A stretch of DNA of 64,000 nt from Caenispirillum bisanense (GTDB taxonomy: Bacteria > Pseudomonadota > Alphaproteobacteria > Rhodospirillales > Rhodospirillaceae), in assembly GCF_900230255.1 (NCBI RefSeq), contig NZ_OCNJ01000002.1, forward strand, positions 62,001-126,000, given 5' to 3'. The notes beneath the pieces are model-generated. The model was not told the DNA's origin. It did no database searches and was given only the letters and a program-made list of their open reading frames with translations. Below are positions 41,646 through 52,213 of this stretch, piece by piece; within the stretch, counting starts at the first letter, position 1; every line of letters begins with the position of its first letter. The position numbers and the translations under genes were made by a program.

Positions 41646-41990
41646 ATGACGTCGCGTCTCCCTGCCTCCATCGCCCTCGCCCTGACGCTGGTTCTGGCCG
41701 CCGGTGCATCGGCACGGGCCGAGCAGGTGGCGGCGTTGCGGCTGCAGGCGGAGGTGGCGGTGGAGGCGTCGTGCATGATCCCGCCGGACGGCGACCAACC
41801 GGAGGTTCTCGCCCGGCTGGACGCCGACCCGGCCGCCAAGGCGGCGGTCTGCCGCTGCTTCGCCGCGGCGGTTGCGCGCAACGCGCCGCCGGCCGATCAG
41901 GAGGAATTGATCGAAACCCAGGGCGTGCCGCCCGAGGAGGCGAGCGCCGCCGCCGCCGATCGCTGCGCCGCCGGTGTGGGCGGGCGCTGA
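41646..41990 (+). CDS. Small secreted hypothetical protein
   Basis: 114 aa. Signal peptide of about 24 residues (LPASIALALTLVLAAGASARA), then a small acidic helical domain with Cys residues (ASCMIPPDG, AVCRCFAAA, DRCAAG) that could form disulfides. No family recognised. Start ATG at 41646 with AAGGA 8 nt upstream. It ends 4 bp before the convergent end of the pabB operon. Confidence 0.7.
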   Translation: MTSRLPASIALALTLVLAAGASARAEQVAALRLQAEVAVEASCMIPPDGDQPEVLARLDADPAAKAAVCRCFAAAVARNAPPADQEELIETQGVPPEEASAAAADRCAAGVGGR

Positions 41991-41994
41991 GGCG

Positions 41995-42381
41995 TCAGAC
42001 CGTCTCGCCTTCGAACAGGCCGTCGCCGTCGTCGAGCCCTTCCAGCATGTCGAGCACGAGCGCGCGGTTGCGGGCGTCGATGCCGCCCCAGGTGGTGAAG
42101 ACGCGCGGCATCAGCGCGTCGGCCTGCGCCGCGTAATCGGCCTTCATGAGCACGCAGGCCAGCACCAGCCGCTCCGACTTGTTGCCCAGGAAATTCCCGA
42201 GCAGGGTGTCGAGGCGGTCGGCGTCGCCGAGCAGGTCCGTCAGGTCGTGCCAGTCGCGCACCACCGCGCCGGCCGGCAGCACGGCCGCGAAGGCGCGGGC
42301 GAGCGTCGCGTTGTGGGCGAGCACGGCGGCGAACAGCGGCTGCTCGACGGTGAAGGGCAGGGCGGGGGAAGCGATGATCAT
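41995..42381 (-). CDS. Hypothetical protein downstream of pabB
   Basis: 128 aa, soluble, mostly helical, without a signal peptide. It is leucine- and aspartate-rich (DWHDLTDLLGDADRLDTLLGNFLGN). I recognise no family. Its ATG at 42381 overlaps the pabB stop (ATGA), so it is translated with PabB and may be linked to folate or p-aminobenzoate metabolism. It is not recognisable as an aminodeoxychorismate lyase (PabC), the usual partner. Confidence 0.72.
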   Translation of the reverse strand: MIIASPALPFTVEQPLFAAVLAHNATLARAFAAVLPAGAVVRDWHDLTDLLGDADRLDTLLGNFLGNKSERLVLACVLMKADYAAQADALMPRVFTTWGGIDARNRALVLDMLEGLDDGDGLFEGETV

Positions 42382-43715
42382 GGCGGCGGGGGTCCTTCGG
42401 CCGCCAGCGCCCGCAGCAGGGCGCCGGCCTTGGTGAGGCTTTCCTCGTACTCGGCGGCGGGGTCGCTGTCGGACACGATGCCGCCGCCGGCCTGGGCGGC
42501 GATGCGGCCCGTGGCGCCGAGGCAGAGGGTGCGGATGACGATGCTGGAATCCATGGCCCCGTCGGCGCCGAGCCAGGCGATGGCGCCGCAGTAGGGGCCG
42601 CGGCGCGCCGGCTCCAGCTCGGCGATGATCTCCATGGCGCGCACCTTGGGGGCGCCGGTGACCGAGCCGCCGGGGAAGCAGGCGCGCAGCAGGTCCACCG
42701 CCGTGCGTCCGGGGGCGAGGCGCCCTTCCACCACCGACACCAGATGATGCACGGCGGCGAAGCTCTCCAGCCCGCACAGCAGCGGCACGCGCACCGACCC
42801 GACGGTGCAGACGCGGCCGATGTCGTTGCGCAGCAGGTCGACGATCATGAGGTTCTCCGCCCGGTCCTTGGCGCTGGCCAGCAGCGCCGCGGCCTCGGCG
42901 GCGTCGGCGGCGGGGTCGGCGCGGCGCGGCCGGGTGCCCTTGATGGGCCGCGTTTCCACCCGCCCTTCGGCGTCGAGCTTGAGGAACCGCTCCGGCGAGG
43001 CGGAGGCGACGGCGGCGCCCTCGCCCAGGTTCAGGAAGGCGGCGAAGGGGGCGGGCGAGGCGGCGCGCAGGCGGCGGTAGAGGTCGAAGGCGGGCAGGTC
43101 TGCCGGGCGCTCGGCCAGAAAGCGCTGGGTGATGTTGGCCTGGAAGACGTCGCCGGCCCCGATGTAAGCGATGGTGCGGGCGACCGCCGCCTCGTGCGCC
43201 GCCCGCGTCCGTTCCGCCCGCGCCGGGGCGGGCACCGCGACGGGCGGCGGCGGCGGCTCGGTGCCGAGGCGGGCGGCGAAAGCGGCGGCGGCCTCGGGCC
43301 CGGCGGTGGAGATCACCCAGGCGCGGCGCTCGGCGGTGTCGAAGGCGGCGAGGGTGTCGAAGCGGGCCGCCCACAGGTCGGGCAGGCCGAGGTCGTCGGG
43401 GCGGGGCGACGGCAGGCGCTCGACCGCGCCGCCCAACTCGTAGCCGAGCACGGCGACGACGCCGGTCTGGAACGGCGGCAGGTCGGGCAAGGTGTCGACG
43501 GTCGGCGGCAGCAGGGCGGCCAGGGCGGCGAAGGGGTCGGCCTCTCCCAGGCGCAGGCGCACCACGGTGCTCGGGGCGGCGCAGACGTAGGCGTAGCGGC
43601 CGCGCGGGTCGGCCGGCGTGGCGGCGTCGAGCAGCACCGCGCCATCCTCCGCCGCCAGCGGTGCGAAGGCGGTCAGCGGGTCACGCCACGGCAGGGGATG
43701 GACGGTCGGCGTCAT
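42378..43715 (-). CDS. pabB: Aminodeoxychorismate synthase component I
   Basis: 445 aa. Chorismate-binding core with FQANITQRF, SPERFLKL, the PIKGTRPR motif that carries the PabB-type Lys, LIVDLLRNDIGR, FPGGSVTGAPK and GGGIVSDSDPAAEYEE. It makes 4-amino-4-deoxychorismate for folate with a glutaminase subunit (PabA) that is not in the window, nor is PabC. Overlaps the VOC protein upstream and a hypothetical protein downstream by 4 bp each. Confidence 0.93.
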   Translation of the reverse strand: MTPTVHPLPWRDPLTAFAPLAAEDGAVLLDAATPADPRGRYAYVCAAPSTVVRLRLGEADPFAALAALLPPTVDTLPDLPPFQTGVVAVLGYELGGAVERLPSPRPDDLGLPDLWAARFDTLAAFDTAERRAWVISTAGPEAAAAFAARLGTEPPPPPVAVPAPARAERTRAAHEAAVARTIAYIGAGDVFQANITQRFLAERPADLPAFDLYRRLRAASPAPFAAFLNLGEGAAVASASPERFLKLDAEGRVETRPIKGTRPRRADPAADAAEAAALLASAKDRAENLMIVDLLRNDIGRVCTVGSVRVPLLCGLESFAAVHHLVSVVEGRLAPGRTAVDLLRACFPGGSVTGAPKVRAMEIIAELEPARRGPYCGAIAWLGADGAMDSSIVIRTLCLGATGRIAAQAGGGIVSDSDPAAEYEESLTKAGALLRALAAEGPPPP

Positions 43716-44104
43716 GGCCGGTCGCTGTGGCACACCGCCTCGATCCGGTTGCCGTCGGGGTCGAGCAGGAAGGCGGCGTAGTAGCCGGCGTGGTAGTGCG
43801 GCCGCAGGCCCGGCGGCCCGTCGCAGCGCCCGCCGTGCCCGAGGCCGGCGGCATGGAAGGCGTCCACCGCCGCCCGGTCGGCGGCCTTGAAGCACCAGTG
43901 GCGGCGATCGGCGGCGACGCCGTCGGGGGCGAGGAAGAGCGAGAGGTAGGACCGCTCCGGGTGCTCCGGCCCGGCGCGCTCGCCATAGCCGGCCCAGGTG
44001 TCGGAGGTGCCGACGCAGGGGTAGCCGAGGGCGGCCATCACCGCGTCCCAGAAGGCGCGGGCGCGGGGCATGTCGGAAACGGTGACGGATACGTGGTCGA
44101 TCAT
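43712..44104 (-). CDS. VOC-family (glyoxalase/dioxygenase fold) protein
   Basis: 130 aa. Beta-alpha-beta repeats with MIDHVSVTVSDMPRARAFW at the start and YYAAFLLDPDGNRIEAV at the end, carrying the His and Glu metal positions of the VOC fold. Substrate unknown. The second of two adjacent ATGs (44104) has better spacing from GAGG; 44107 is possible. Overlaps pabB by 4 bp; same operon. Confidence 0.88.
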   Translation of the reverse strand: MIDHVSVTVSDMPRARAFWDAVMAALGYPCVGTSDTWAGYGERAGPEHPERSYLSLFLAPDGVAADRRHWCFKAADRAAVDAFHAAGLGHGGRCDGPPGLRPHYHAGYYAAFLLDPDGNRIEAVCHSDRP

Positions 44105-44111
44105 CATGGCC

Positions 44112-44516
44112 TCAGCCTCGTGCGGCGCCCTTCAGACGCCCCCAATAGACGGCCTCCAGCGCGCCGAAGCCGAGCCGCACCACCGCCAGCAGGCCGAGCA
44201 GGGCGGCGCCCACGAACCCGATGCCGAGGGTGCCGGAGCCGAGCGCGGCGACGATCACCGCCGCGCTGCCCAGGTTGGCCACGGCGCCGGCGGCGCAGAC
44301 CACCCGCGCCGCCGGCGGTCCGGCGGCCGGGGCGGTGGCCAGCGCAACGGCGACGGCGCCCGTCAGCACGCCGGCCAGCGGTGCCCACAGGGTCGGCGCC
44401 GGCAGATCCAGCAGGGCCAGAAGGCCCGTCGGGCTCAGCAGCAGCAGGACGGCCAGCACCGCCGAGACGGCGGCATCGGCCTTCAGGATGGTGCGCGCCT
44501 TCGGCAGTCCGCCCAC
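44112..44516 (-). CDS. Small integral membrane protein
   Basis: About 134 aa with four hydrophobic segments (AVSAVLAVLLLLSPTGLLALL; LWAPLAGVLTGAVAVALATA; VVCAAGAVANLGSAAVIVAAL; IGFVGAALLGLLAVVRLGF). No family recognised with confidence. The GTG at 44516 lies 5 bp after the DUF1178 stop; a GTG at 44546 inside that gene is also possible. Between DUF1178 and the VOC gene in one operon. Confidence 0.72.
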   Translation of the reverse strand: MGGLPKARTILKADAAVSAVLAVLLLLSPTGLLALLDLPAPTLWAPLAGVLTGAVAVALATAPAAGPPAARVVCAAGAVANLGSAAVIVAALGSGTLGIGFVGAALLGLLAVVRLGFGALEAVYWGRLKGAARG

Positions 44517-44520
44517 CGGC

Positions 44521-44769
44521 TCAGTCCGCCATGGCGGGGCAGACACCGCCGCCGCAGCCGCCGGTGGCGCAGGGCGGCAGGGCGGGAGTGGCCGGGGTCT
44601 TTGTGGCGGCGCCGAGCGCCGGCGCCATCAGGGCCTTGGACACGGTGCGGTCGCCGCACTCGGGGCAGCTGAGGCTGCCGGCGTCCTGGCGGGCGTCGTA
44701 GTCGGCCATGTTGTCGAACCACTGTTCGAAGGCATGGCCCTGGCTGCATTGCAGGGTATAGCGGATCAT
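44521..44769 (-). CDS. DUF1178 protein, short form
   Basis: 82 aa. The N-terminus MIRYTLQCSQGHAFEQWF and the CPECGDRTVSKALMAP segment are the DUF1178 signature, a zinc-ribbon-like family of unknown function. Family members are usually about 140-160 aa, so this is a short version, ending in a Cys/Gly-rich tail (CATGGCGGGVCPAMAD) that looks like an FmdB-type ending. First gene of the operon leading to pabB. Confidence 0.85.
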   Translation of the reverse strand: MIRYTLQCSQGHAFEQWFDNMADYDARQDAGSLSCPECGDRTVSKALMAPALGAATKTPATPALPPCATGGCGGGVCPAMAD

Positions 44770-44895
44770 GATGCGGCGATGCTCCCCGTCGTCGGTGCGT
44801 GCCCCGGTTATAGCGCCGGGCGGGCAGCGGTTCCAGACGGGGCGATGGCTGCGCGACGGCGGGCAGCGCCGGCCGCCGTCGCGCAGCCGTGCGGA

Positions 44896-45222
44896 TCACT
44901 GCAGGGTGTAGGACCGCAGCTCGCAGAGGTCGATGCCCTCTTCCGTCAGCTCCTCGCCGCCATTGCCGACGAAGTTGATGTCGTAGACGCAGGTGGATTC
45001 GCCGTCGGCGATGGTGACGCGGGCCGATTCGCCCGGGTTCAGCACGTCGACGCCGAGGATGTCGGAGCCCCAGGAGTCGGTATGGGTCGGCGACACGTAC
45101 AGTTCCTGCAGCGTGACGCTCGACTTGTTGTGCAGGTCGAACACGAGGTCTTCCGCCAGGGCCGGCGCGGCCGCGGCGAACAGGAAGGCGCCGGCCAGAA
45201 GGCCCGCTACCCGAACGGTCAT
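44896..45222 (-). CDS. Small secreted protein of unknown function
   Basis: 108 aa. Signal peptide ending near PALAEDLV, then a beta-rich domain with two Cys (TCVYDINFV and LCELRSYTL) that probably form a disulfide. The order VTLQELYVSPTHTDSWGSDILG, NPGESARVTI, CVYDI, LCEL resembles a small conserved family of alphaproteobacterial secreted proteins, function unknown to me. Divergent from dnaK. Confidence 0.75.
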   Translation of the reverse strand: MTVRVAGLLAGAFLFAAAAPALAEDLVFDLHNKSSVTLQELYVSPTHTDSWGSDILGVDVLNPGESARVTIADGESTCVYDINFVGNGGEELTEEGIDLCELRSYTLQ

Positions 45223-45343
45223 GATGTGGAAACTCCCCCAAGAGACAAAGTGGTAAATCTACCACGGCCGGACGAGGCGGCACAGAGACCCCGATGGGTA
45301 CGGGGCGGCCGTTCCGGCCCCTGCGGATCGATGTCCCGCCACT

Positions 45344-45375
45344 GTTGCGGCGCGGCCACGGTTTGCCTATATACG
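45344..45375 (+). promoter_or_regulatory. dnaK heat-shock (sigma-32) promoter
   Basis: GTTG (45344-45347) followed after 18 bp by CCTATATACG (45366-45375). The alphaproteobacterial heat-shock consensus is CTTG-N17/18-CYTATNTNNG, so the -10 half matches fully and the -35 in three of four bases. It lies about 120 bp before the dnaK start. Confidence 0.7.
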
Positions 45376-45496
45376 AGGCCGTCCCCGCCGGTCGTCCGGC
45401 GCGGAGCGTATCTGTTCGCGTCAAACCCATGGGGGTCTCCGACGGCGCCTTCCCGAAGAGGGCCGCGCCAGACCTGCCGCAGCGAGAGGTAAGAAC

Positions 45497-47446
<1,950 letters not shown>

Positions 47447-47535
47447 TCCTTCGCTGATCGGCGGGCCGCACCGGAGACTCCGGGCGGCCCGCTCGACCTT
47501 TCGGCCTTGATATTTCTGGAAAACAGACAGCGGCG

Positions 47536-48687
47536 ATGAGCAAGCGGGATTACTACGAGGTTCTCGGCGTGGCCAAGGGTGCCGGCGCCGACGACCTGAA
47601 GAAGGCCTACCGCAAGCTGGCCATGCAGTATCACCCGGACCGCAATCCGGGCGATGCGGGGGCCGAGGCCAAGTTCAAGGAATTGAACGAGGCCTACGAC
47701 GTCCTGAAGGACGAGCAGAAGCGGGCGGCCTACGATCGCTTCGGCCATGCCGCCTTCGAGGGCGGCGGGCCGGGGGCGGGCGCCGGTGCCGGCGGGTTCG
47801 ACTTCTCGTCGGCCTTCGGCGGCGGCTTCGCCGACATCTTCGACGAGGTGTTCGGCGCCGCCATGGGCGGTCGCGGCCGCGCCGGCGGCGGCACCCAGCG
47901 CGGGCACGACCTGCGCTACAACATGGAAATCACCCTCGAAGACGCCTTCAAGGGCAAGAAGACCACCATCAAGGTGCCGACCTCGGTCGGCTGCGAGACC
48001 TGTTCGGGCAGCGGCGCCAAGCCGGGCTCGGGGGCCTCGGCCTGCGGCATGTGCGGCGGCGCCGGGCGCATCCGGGCGCAGCAGGGCTTCTTCACCATCG
48101 AGCGCACCTGCCCGACCTGCGGCGGCGAAGGCCGCGTCATCAAGGACCCCTGCGGCGACTGCGGCGGCTCCGGCCGCCAGCACCGGGAAAAGACGCTGGA
48201 GGTCACCATCCCCGCCGGCGTCGAGGACGGCACGCGCATCCGCCTGGCCGGCGAGGGCGAGGCGGGGATGCGCGGCGCGCCGCCCGGCGACCTCTACATC
48301 TTCCTGGCGATCAAGCCGCACCGGCTGTTCCAGCGCGACGGCGCCAACATCCTGTGCAAGGTGCCCATCGCCATGACGACGGCGGCGCTCGGCGGCGCCA
48401 TCGAGGTGCCGAGCATCGACGGCACGCGCGCCAAGGTGACGGTTCCGGCCGGCACCCAGACGGGCCAGCAGTTCCGCCTGAAGGGCAAGGGCATGAGCGT
48501 CCTGCGCAGCCCGCTGCGCGGCGACATGTTCATCCAGGTGACGGTGGAGACGCCGGTGAACCTGACGAAGCGCCAGCAGGAGCTTCTGAAGGAATTCGGC
48601 GAAGCCGGCGGCGACAAGGACACGAGCCCTGAAAGCAGCGGCTTCTTCAAGCGCGTGAAGGAGCTGTGGGACGACCTGACGGAATAG
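47536..48687 (+). CDS. dnaJ: Chaperone DnaJ (Hsp40)
   Basis: 383 aa. J-domain with HPD in [10 protein letters not shown], a Gly-rich linker (about residues 75-110), and four CxxCxGxG zinc repeats ([32 protein letters not shown]; about residues 150-220), then the substrate-binding C-terminal domains. Stimulates DnaK. 89 bp after dnaK, the standard pairing. A strong terminator follows. Confidence 0.98.
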   Translation: MSKRDYYEVLGVAKGAGADDLKKAYRKLAMQYHPDRNPGDAGAEAKFKELNEAYDVLKDEQKRAAYDRFGHAAFEGGGPGAGAGAGGFDFSSAFGGGFADIFDEVFGAAMGGRGRAGGGTQRGHDLRYNMEITLEDAFKGKKTTIKVPTSVGCETCSGSGAKPGSGASACGMCGGAGRIRAQQGFFTIERTCPTCGGEGRVIKDPCGDCGGSGRQHREKTLEVTIPAGVEDGTRIRLAGEGEAGMRGAPPGDLYIFLAIKPHRLFQRDGANILCKVPIAMTTAALGGAIEVPSIDGTRAKVTVPAGTQTGQQFRLKGKGMSVLRSPLRGDMFIQVTVETPVNLTKRQQELLKEFGEAGGDKDTSPESSGFFKRVKELWDDLTE

Positions 48688-48710
48688 TCGGGACAGACCA
48701 CGACAGACTG

Positions 48711-48744
48711 AAAACGGGGCGGCCGCCGGGCCGCCCCGTTTTTC
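48711..48744. terminator. Bidirectional intrinsic terminator
   Basis: The 11-bp stem ACGGGGCGGCC/GGCCGCCCCGT with a 4-nt loop is followed by TTTTTC on the plus strand and preceded by AAAA, so it can end both dnaJ (plus) and egtD (minus) transcripts. Confidence 0.9.
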
Positions 48745-48750
48745 TTTGGC

Positions 48751-49764
48751 TCAGGCCACTTCCAGGTAGTGGACGCTGAACAGCTGCCTGGCGTCGGTCC
48801 AGGTGCGCACCGGGCGGAAGCCGGCGTCCTCGGCCAGCGCGTGGAAGCCGTCGACCGTGTACTTGTAGCTGTTCTCGGTGTGGATGGTTTCGCCCTCGTC
48901 GAACAGGAAGACGCGGCCGGCGACGTGGACGCGCTGGCGGCGGCGGCTGACCAGGTGCATCTCGATGCGCGACTCGTCGGCGTTCCAGCAGGCGTGATGG
49001 CGGAAATAGCGCGGCTCGAAGCTGCCGCAAAGCTCGCGGTTGATGCGCGTCAGCAGGTTCAGATTGAAGGCCGCCGTGATCCCGTCGGCGTCGTTGTAGG
49101 CGCGTTCCAGCACCTCCGTGTCCTTCACCAGATCGACGCCGATGAGCAGTCCGCCGCCGCGTCCCAGGTCGCCGGCGACGGTGCGCAGGAAATCCGCCGC
49201 CGCCTCGGGCTCGAAGTTGCCGATGGTGGAGCCGGGGAAGAACCCGACGCGCCGCCGCCGCCGCGCCACCGCCGGCAAGGCCACGGGGCGCGTGAAGTCG
49301 GCGCAGACGCCGGCCACCTGCAGGCGCGGGTAATCCTCGGCCAGCGTGGTCGCGGCATCGAGCAGGTGATCGCGCGAGATGTCGATGGCGACGAAGGACT
49401 TCAGCCGCGGCATGGCGTCGAGCAGCACCCGCACCTTGGCGAGCGACCCGCCGCCGAATTCCACCAGCGCCGCGTCGTCGCCGATCAGCTTGGCCATCTC
49501 GCCGCGGTGGGTCTCCAGCAGCTTCATTTCGGTGCGGGTGGGGTAGTATTCGCGCAAGGCGCAGATGCGGTCGAACAGCCGCGAGCCGATGGCGTCGTAG
49601 AAGTACTTGGCGGGGATCGCCTTGCGGGGTTCCGCGAGGCCGGCGACCACGTCGGCGGCGAAGGTGTCCGTGGCGTGCCCCAGGTCCTGGAAATCGGCGA
49701 GACCGACCGACGCCGGCACCGGCACCGTGGCTGCGGGAGTGGAGGTGCTCAGGCCGTGGTGCAT
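48751..49764 (-). CDS. egtD: L-histidine N-alpha-methyltransferase
   Basis: 337 aa. SAM-dependent enzyme that makes hercynine, the first step of ergothioneine synthesis. Conserved features include IPAKYFYDAIGSRLFDRICAL, VEFGGGSLAKVRVLLDA (SAM site), FFPGSTIGNF and IHTENSYKYT. The second gene of an egtB-egtD operon, 1 bp from the egtB stop. Confidence 0.93.
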   Translation of the reverse strand: MHHGLSTSTPAATVPVPASVGLADFQDLGHATDTFAADVVAGLAEPRKAIPAKYFYDAIGSRLFDRICALREYYPTRTEMKLLETHRGEMAKLIGDDAALVEFGGGSLAKVRVLLDAMPRLKSFVAIDISRDHLLDAATTLAEDYPRLQVAGVCADFTRPVALPAVARRRRRVGFFPGSTIGNFEPEAAADFLRTVAGDLGRGGGLLIGVDLVKDTEVLERAYNDADGITAAFNLNLLTRINRELCGSFEPRYFRHHACWNADESRIEMHLVSRRRQRVHVAGRVFLFDEGETIHTENSYKYTVDGFHALAEDAGFRPVRTWTDARQLFSVHYLEVA

Positions 49765-49765
49765 G

Positions 49766-51112
49766 TCAGTCGTCCTCCGCCAGCCTGAGGCCGCTGAAAG
49801 CCCAGCGGTCGTGGGGGTAGAAGAAATTCCGGTAGGTGGCGCGCAGATGGCCGGCCGGCGTGATGCAGCATCCGCCGCGCAGGACCATCTGGTTGCTCAT
49901 GAACTTGCCGTTGTATTCGCCGAGCGTGCCGGCGGGCGGCCGGTAGCCGGGGTAGGGGCGGTAGGGGCTCGCCGTCCATTCCCACACGTCGCCGAACATC
50001 TGCACCGGCGCATCGCCGGCCTCGGCGGGCGGGGCGGGGCGTGGTGTCAGCAGGTCGGTCGCCGGGTCGTTCAGGAAGCGGCCGGCGACGGGCAGGTCGG
50101 CCGCCACGACTTCCCACTCCTCCTCCGTCGGCAGGCGGGCGCCGGCCCAGCGGGCGTAGGCGTCGGCCTCGTAGAAGCTGACGTGGCAGACCGGCGCCGC
50201 CGGATCGAGGGGCTGCAGACCATGCAGGCCGAAGGCGCGCCAGTCGTCGCCGTCGCCCTGCCGCCGCCAGGTGCGCGGCGCCTCCCAGCCCTCGCGCTGC
50301 GCGGCGGCCCAGCCGTCCATGAGCCAGAGGTCGGGGCGGGAATAGCCGCCGTCGACCATGAACTCCCGCCACTCGCCGTTGGTGACGCAGCGCCGCGCGA
50401 GGCGGAAGGGGCGCAGCAGCACCTCGTGGCGCGGCCCCTCGTTGTCGAAGGCGACGCCGCCGCCGCCGGCGTCGTGCCCGACGGCGACGATGCCGCCGGG
50501 GTGGCGGTGCCACGTCAGGGGCGCGGCCTCGCCGGCGGGCGGCGGCTCGGCGGCGCGGTAGACCGGCGCCGACGGGTGCAGGGCGAAGAGGTCCAGGAGG
50601 TCCATGAGGACCAGTTCCTGGTGCTGCTGCTCGTGGGAGAGGCCGAGTTCCAGCAGCGGCCGGACCGTGCCGGTCCAGGTGGCGTCGTCGGCATGGGCGA
50701 TGAGGCCGTCCATGGCCGCGTCGACGGCGGCGCGCCACGCCATCACCTCCGACACGGCCGGGCGGGTGATCATGCCGCGCTGCGGCCGCGGCTGGCGCGG
50801 GCCGGCACCCTCGTAATAGCTGTTGAACAGGTAGGGGAAGTCGGTGCGGAACGGCGGCCGGGTGGGGAAGACCTCGCGCAGGATGAAGGTCTCGAAGAAC
50901 CACGTCACGTGCGCCAGGTGCCACTTGGTCGGGCTGCACTCGGTGCGCGACTGCACCTGCATGTCCTCCGGCGACAAGGGGGCCGCCAGGGCCTCGGAAA
51001 AGCCGCGCACGGCCCGCCAGCGGGCGCGCCAGACGTCGCGGTCCTCGGTAGCGCGATCCTCGGCGGCCGGCCCGGCGTGGGTGGGGCCGGCGTCGCGGAT
51101 GGCTTCGGGCAT
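49766..51112 (-). CDS. egtB: Ergothioneine biosynthesis protein EgtB
   Basis: 448 aa non-heme iron sulfoxide synthase. N-terminal DinB-like domain with the iron triad His65 (KWHLAHVTWF) and His160/His164 (LSHEQQHQEL), then a formylglycine-generating-enzyme-like domain (C-terminal GGCCITPAGHLRATYRNFFYP). It joins hercynine with a thiol substrate using O2. egtA, egtC and egtE are absent nearby, so later steps are made elsewhere or by other enzymes. Confidence 0.93.
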   Translation of the reverse strand: MPEAIRDAGPTHAGPAAEDRATEDRDVWRARWRAVRGFSEALAAPLSPEDMQVQSRTECSPTKWHLAHVTWFFETFILREVFPTRPPFRTDFPYLFNSYYEGAGPRQPRPQRGMITRPAVSEVMAWRAAVDAAMDGLIAHADDATWTGTVRPLLELGLSHEQQHQELVLMDLLDLFALHPSAPVYRAAEPPPAGEAAPLTWHRHPGGIVAVGHDAGGGGVAFDNEGPRHEVLLRPFRLARRCVTNGEWREFMVDGGYSRPDLWLMDGWAAAQREGWEAPRTWRRQGDGDDWRAFGLHGLQPLDPAAPVCHVSFYEADAYARWAGARLPTEEEWEVVAADLPVAGRFLNDPATDLLTPRPAPPAEAGDAPVQMFGDVWEWTASPYRPYPGYRPPAGTLGEYNGKFMSNQMVLRGGCCITPAGHLRATYRNFFYPHDRWAFSGLRLAEDD

Positions 51113-51241
51113 GCGTGGGTTCCCTGGTCGATGAAGCCTGTTGCTTCTTCAACGCGAGGATGCCGCCCCCGTTGCGGCCGAATGTGACAGGGCGCGGCCC
51201 CCGGCGGGGAGCCGCGCCCTGCTCAATTCATGCGTGGAGGG

Positions 51242-51949
51242 TCAGCCGTTGACGACGCGGTCGCCCATGGGCTCGGCCTCGCCGCGGTTCAGGCTGGTCA
51301 GCCCGAGGCGCGAGGCGGCCACCACGGCGCCGGTGCGGTTGCTGACGTTCAGCGCCTTCAGGATGGCGGTTACGTGCAGCTTCACCGTGCCTTCCGACAG
51401 GTTGAGGATGCGCGCGATTTCCTTGTTGCTCTTGCCCTGGCCGAGCAGGGCCAGCACTTCGCGCTGGCGCGGCGTCAGGGGCGTGGAGTCGAGCGACAGG
51501 TCGGCGTGCGGCCCGTCGCCGCGGCCGCCGCCCACCACCGAGCTTTCGTCGATGAGCGCCGGCGGCAGGTAGACGCCGCCCGACATGACGAGGCGCAGCG
51601 CCGACAGCATCACCTTGCTCGAGCTGGTCTTCGGGATGAAGCCGGCGGCGCCGAGGCGCACCGCCTCCAGCACCAGGCGGCGGTCTTCCGAGGCCGACAG
51701 GATCACCACCGGCACGGCGGGCAGGCGGCGCTTCACCGCACCCAGGCCCTCGTTCCACGGCATGCCGGGCATGACGAGGTCGAGCAGCACGAGGTCCAGC
51801 CCCTCTTCGCGGTTGGCGATCTCCAGGGTCTGGTCGTAACTCGACGCCTCGATGACCTGCAGGTCGGGCCCGAGATCCCCGAGCACCAGACGCAGGCCGT
51901 CCCGGAACAGTTCGTGGTCGTCCGCGATCAGAATCTTCAAGCTGTTCAC
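51242..51949 (-). CDS. NarL/LuxR-type response regulator
   Basis: 235 aa. Receiver with ADDH and phospho-acceptor Asp57 (LLDLVMPGM), Lys in GFIPKT; LuxR HTH (LTPRQREVLALLGQGKSNKEIARIL). Start GTG at 51949 with GAAGG 6 nt upstream; a TTG at 51940 is also well placed. No kinase beside it. Transcribed away from the GAF-phosphatase operon over 264 bp; that intergenic stretch is AT-richer near 52070-52140 and may carry both promoters. Close in layout to the regulator at 33.7 kb. Confidence 0.92.
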   Translation of the reverse strand: MNSLKILIADDHELFRDGLRLVLGDLGPDLQVIEASSYDQTLEIANREEGLDLVLLDLVMPGMPWNEGLGAVKRRLPAVPVVILSASEDRRLVLEAVRLGAAGFIPKTSSSKVMLSALRLVMSGGVYLPPALIDESSVVGGGRGDGPHADLSLDSTPLTPRQREVLALLGQGKSNKEIARILNLSEGTVKLHVTAILKALNVSNRTGAVVAASRLGLTSLNRGEAEPMGDRVVNG

Positions 51950-52213
51950 CCCTCACCTTCGTTGCCGCACCCCGGCACGATCGGGTGCCCCGTGATCCGT
52001 CCTGCGTCGCGACCCCTTCCGCGACACCGGACTCATGGTGCTCCGTCTCCGCCCAACGGCTCTATGACCCGCTACGCCTTTAGACGGTACTATCCTACGC
52101 CATTCTGCACAAGATTACGACACACAATCTCAGGTTTTGCGGCGGTCCGCGGCGGACGGCGAAGAGGGTGTCCTTCCGTCCGGGTAGTGACAGGCGGCGG
52201 CCCAGCCCCCATC

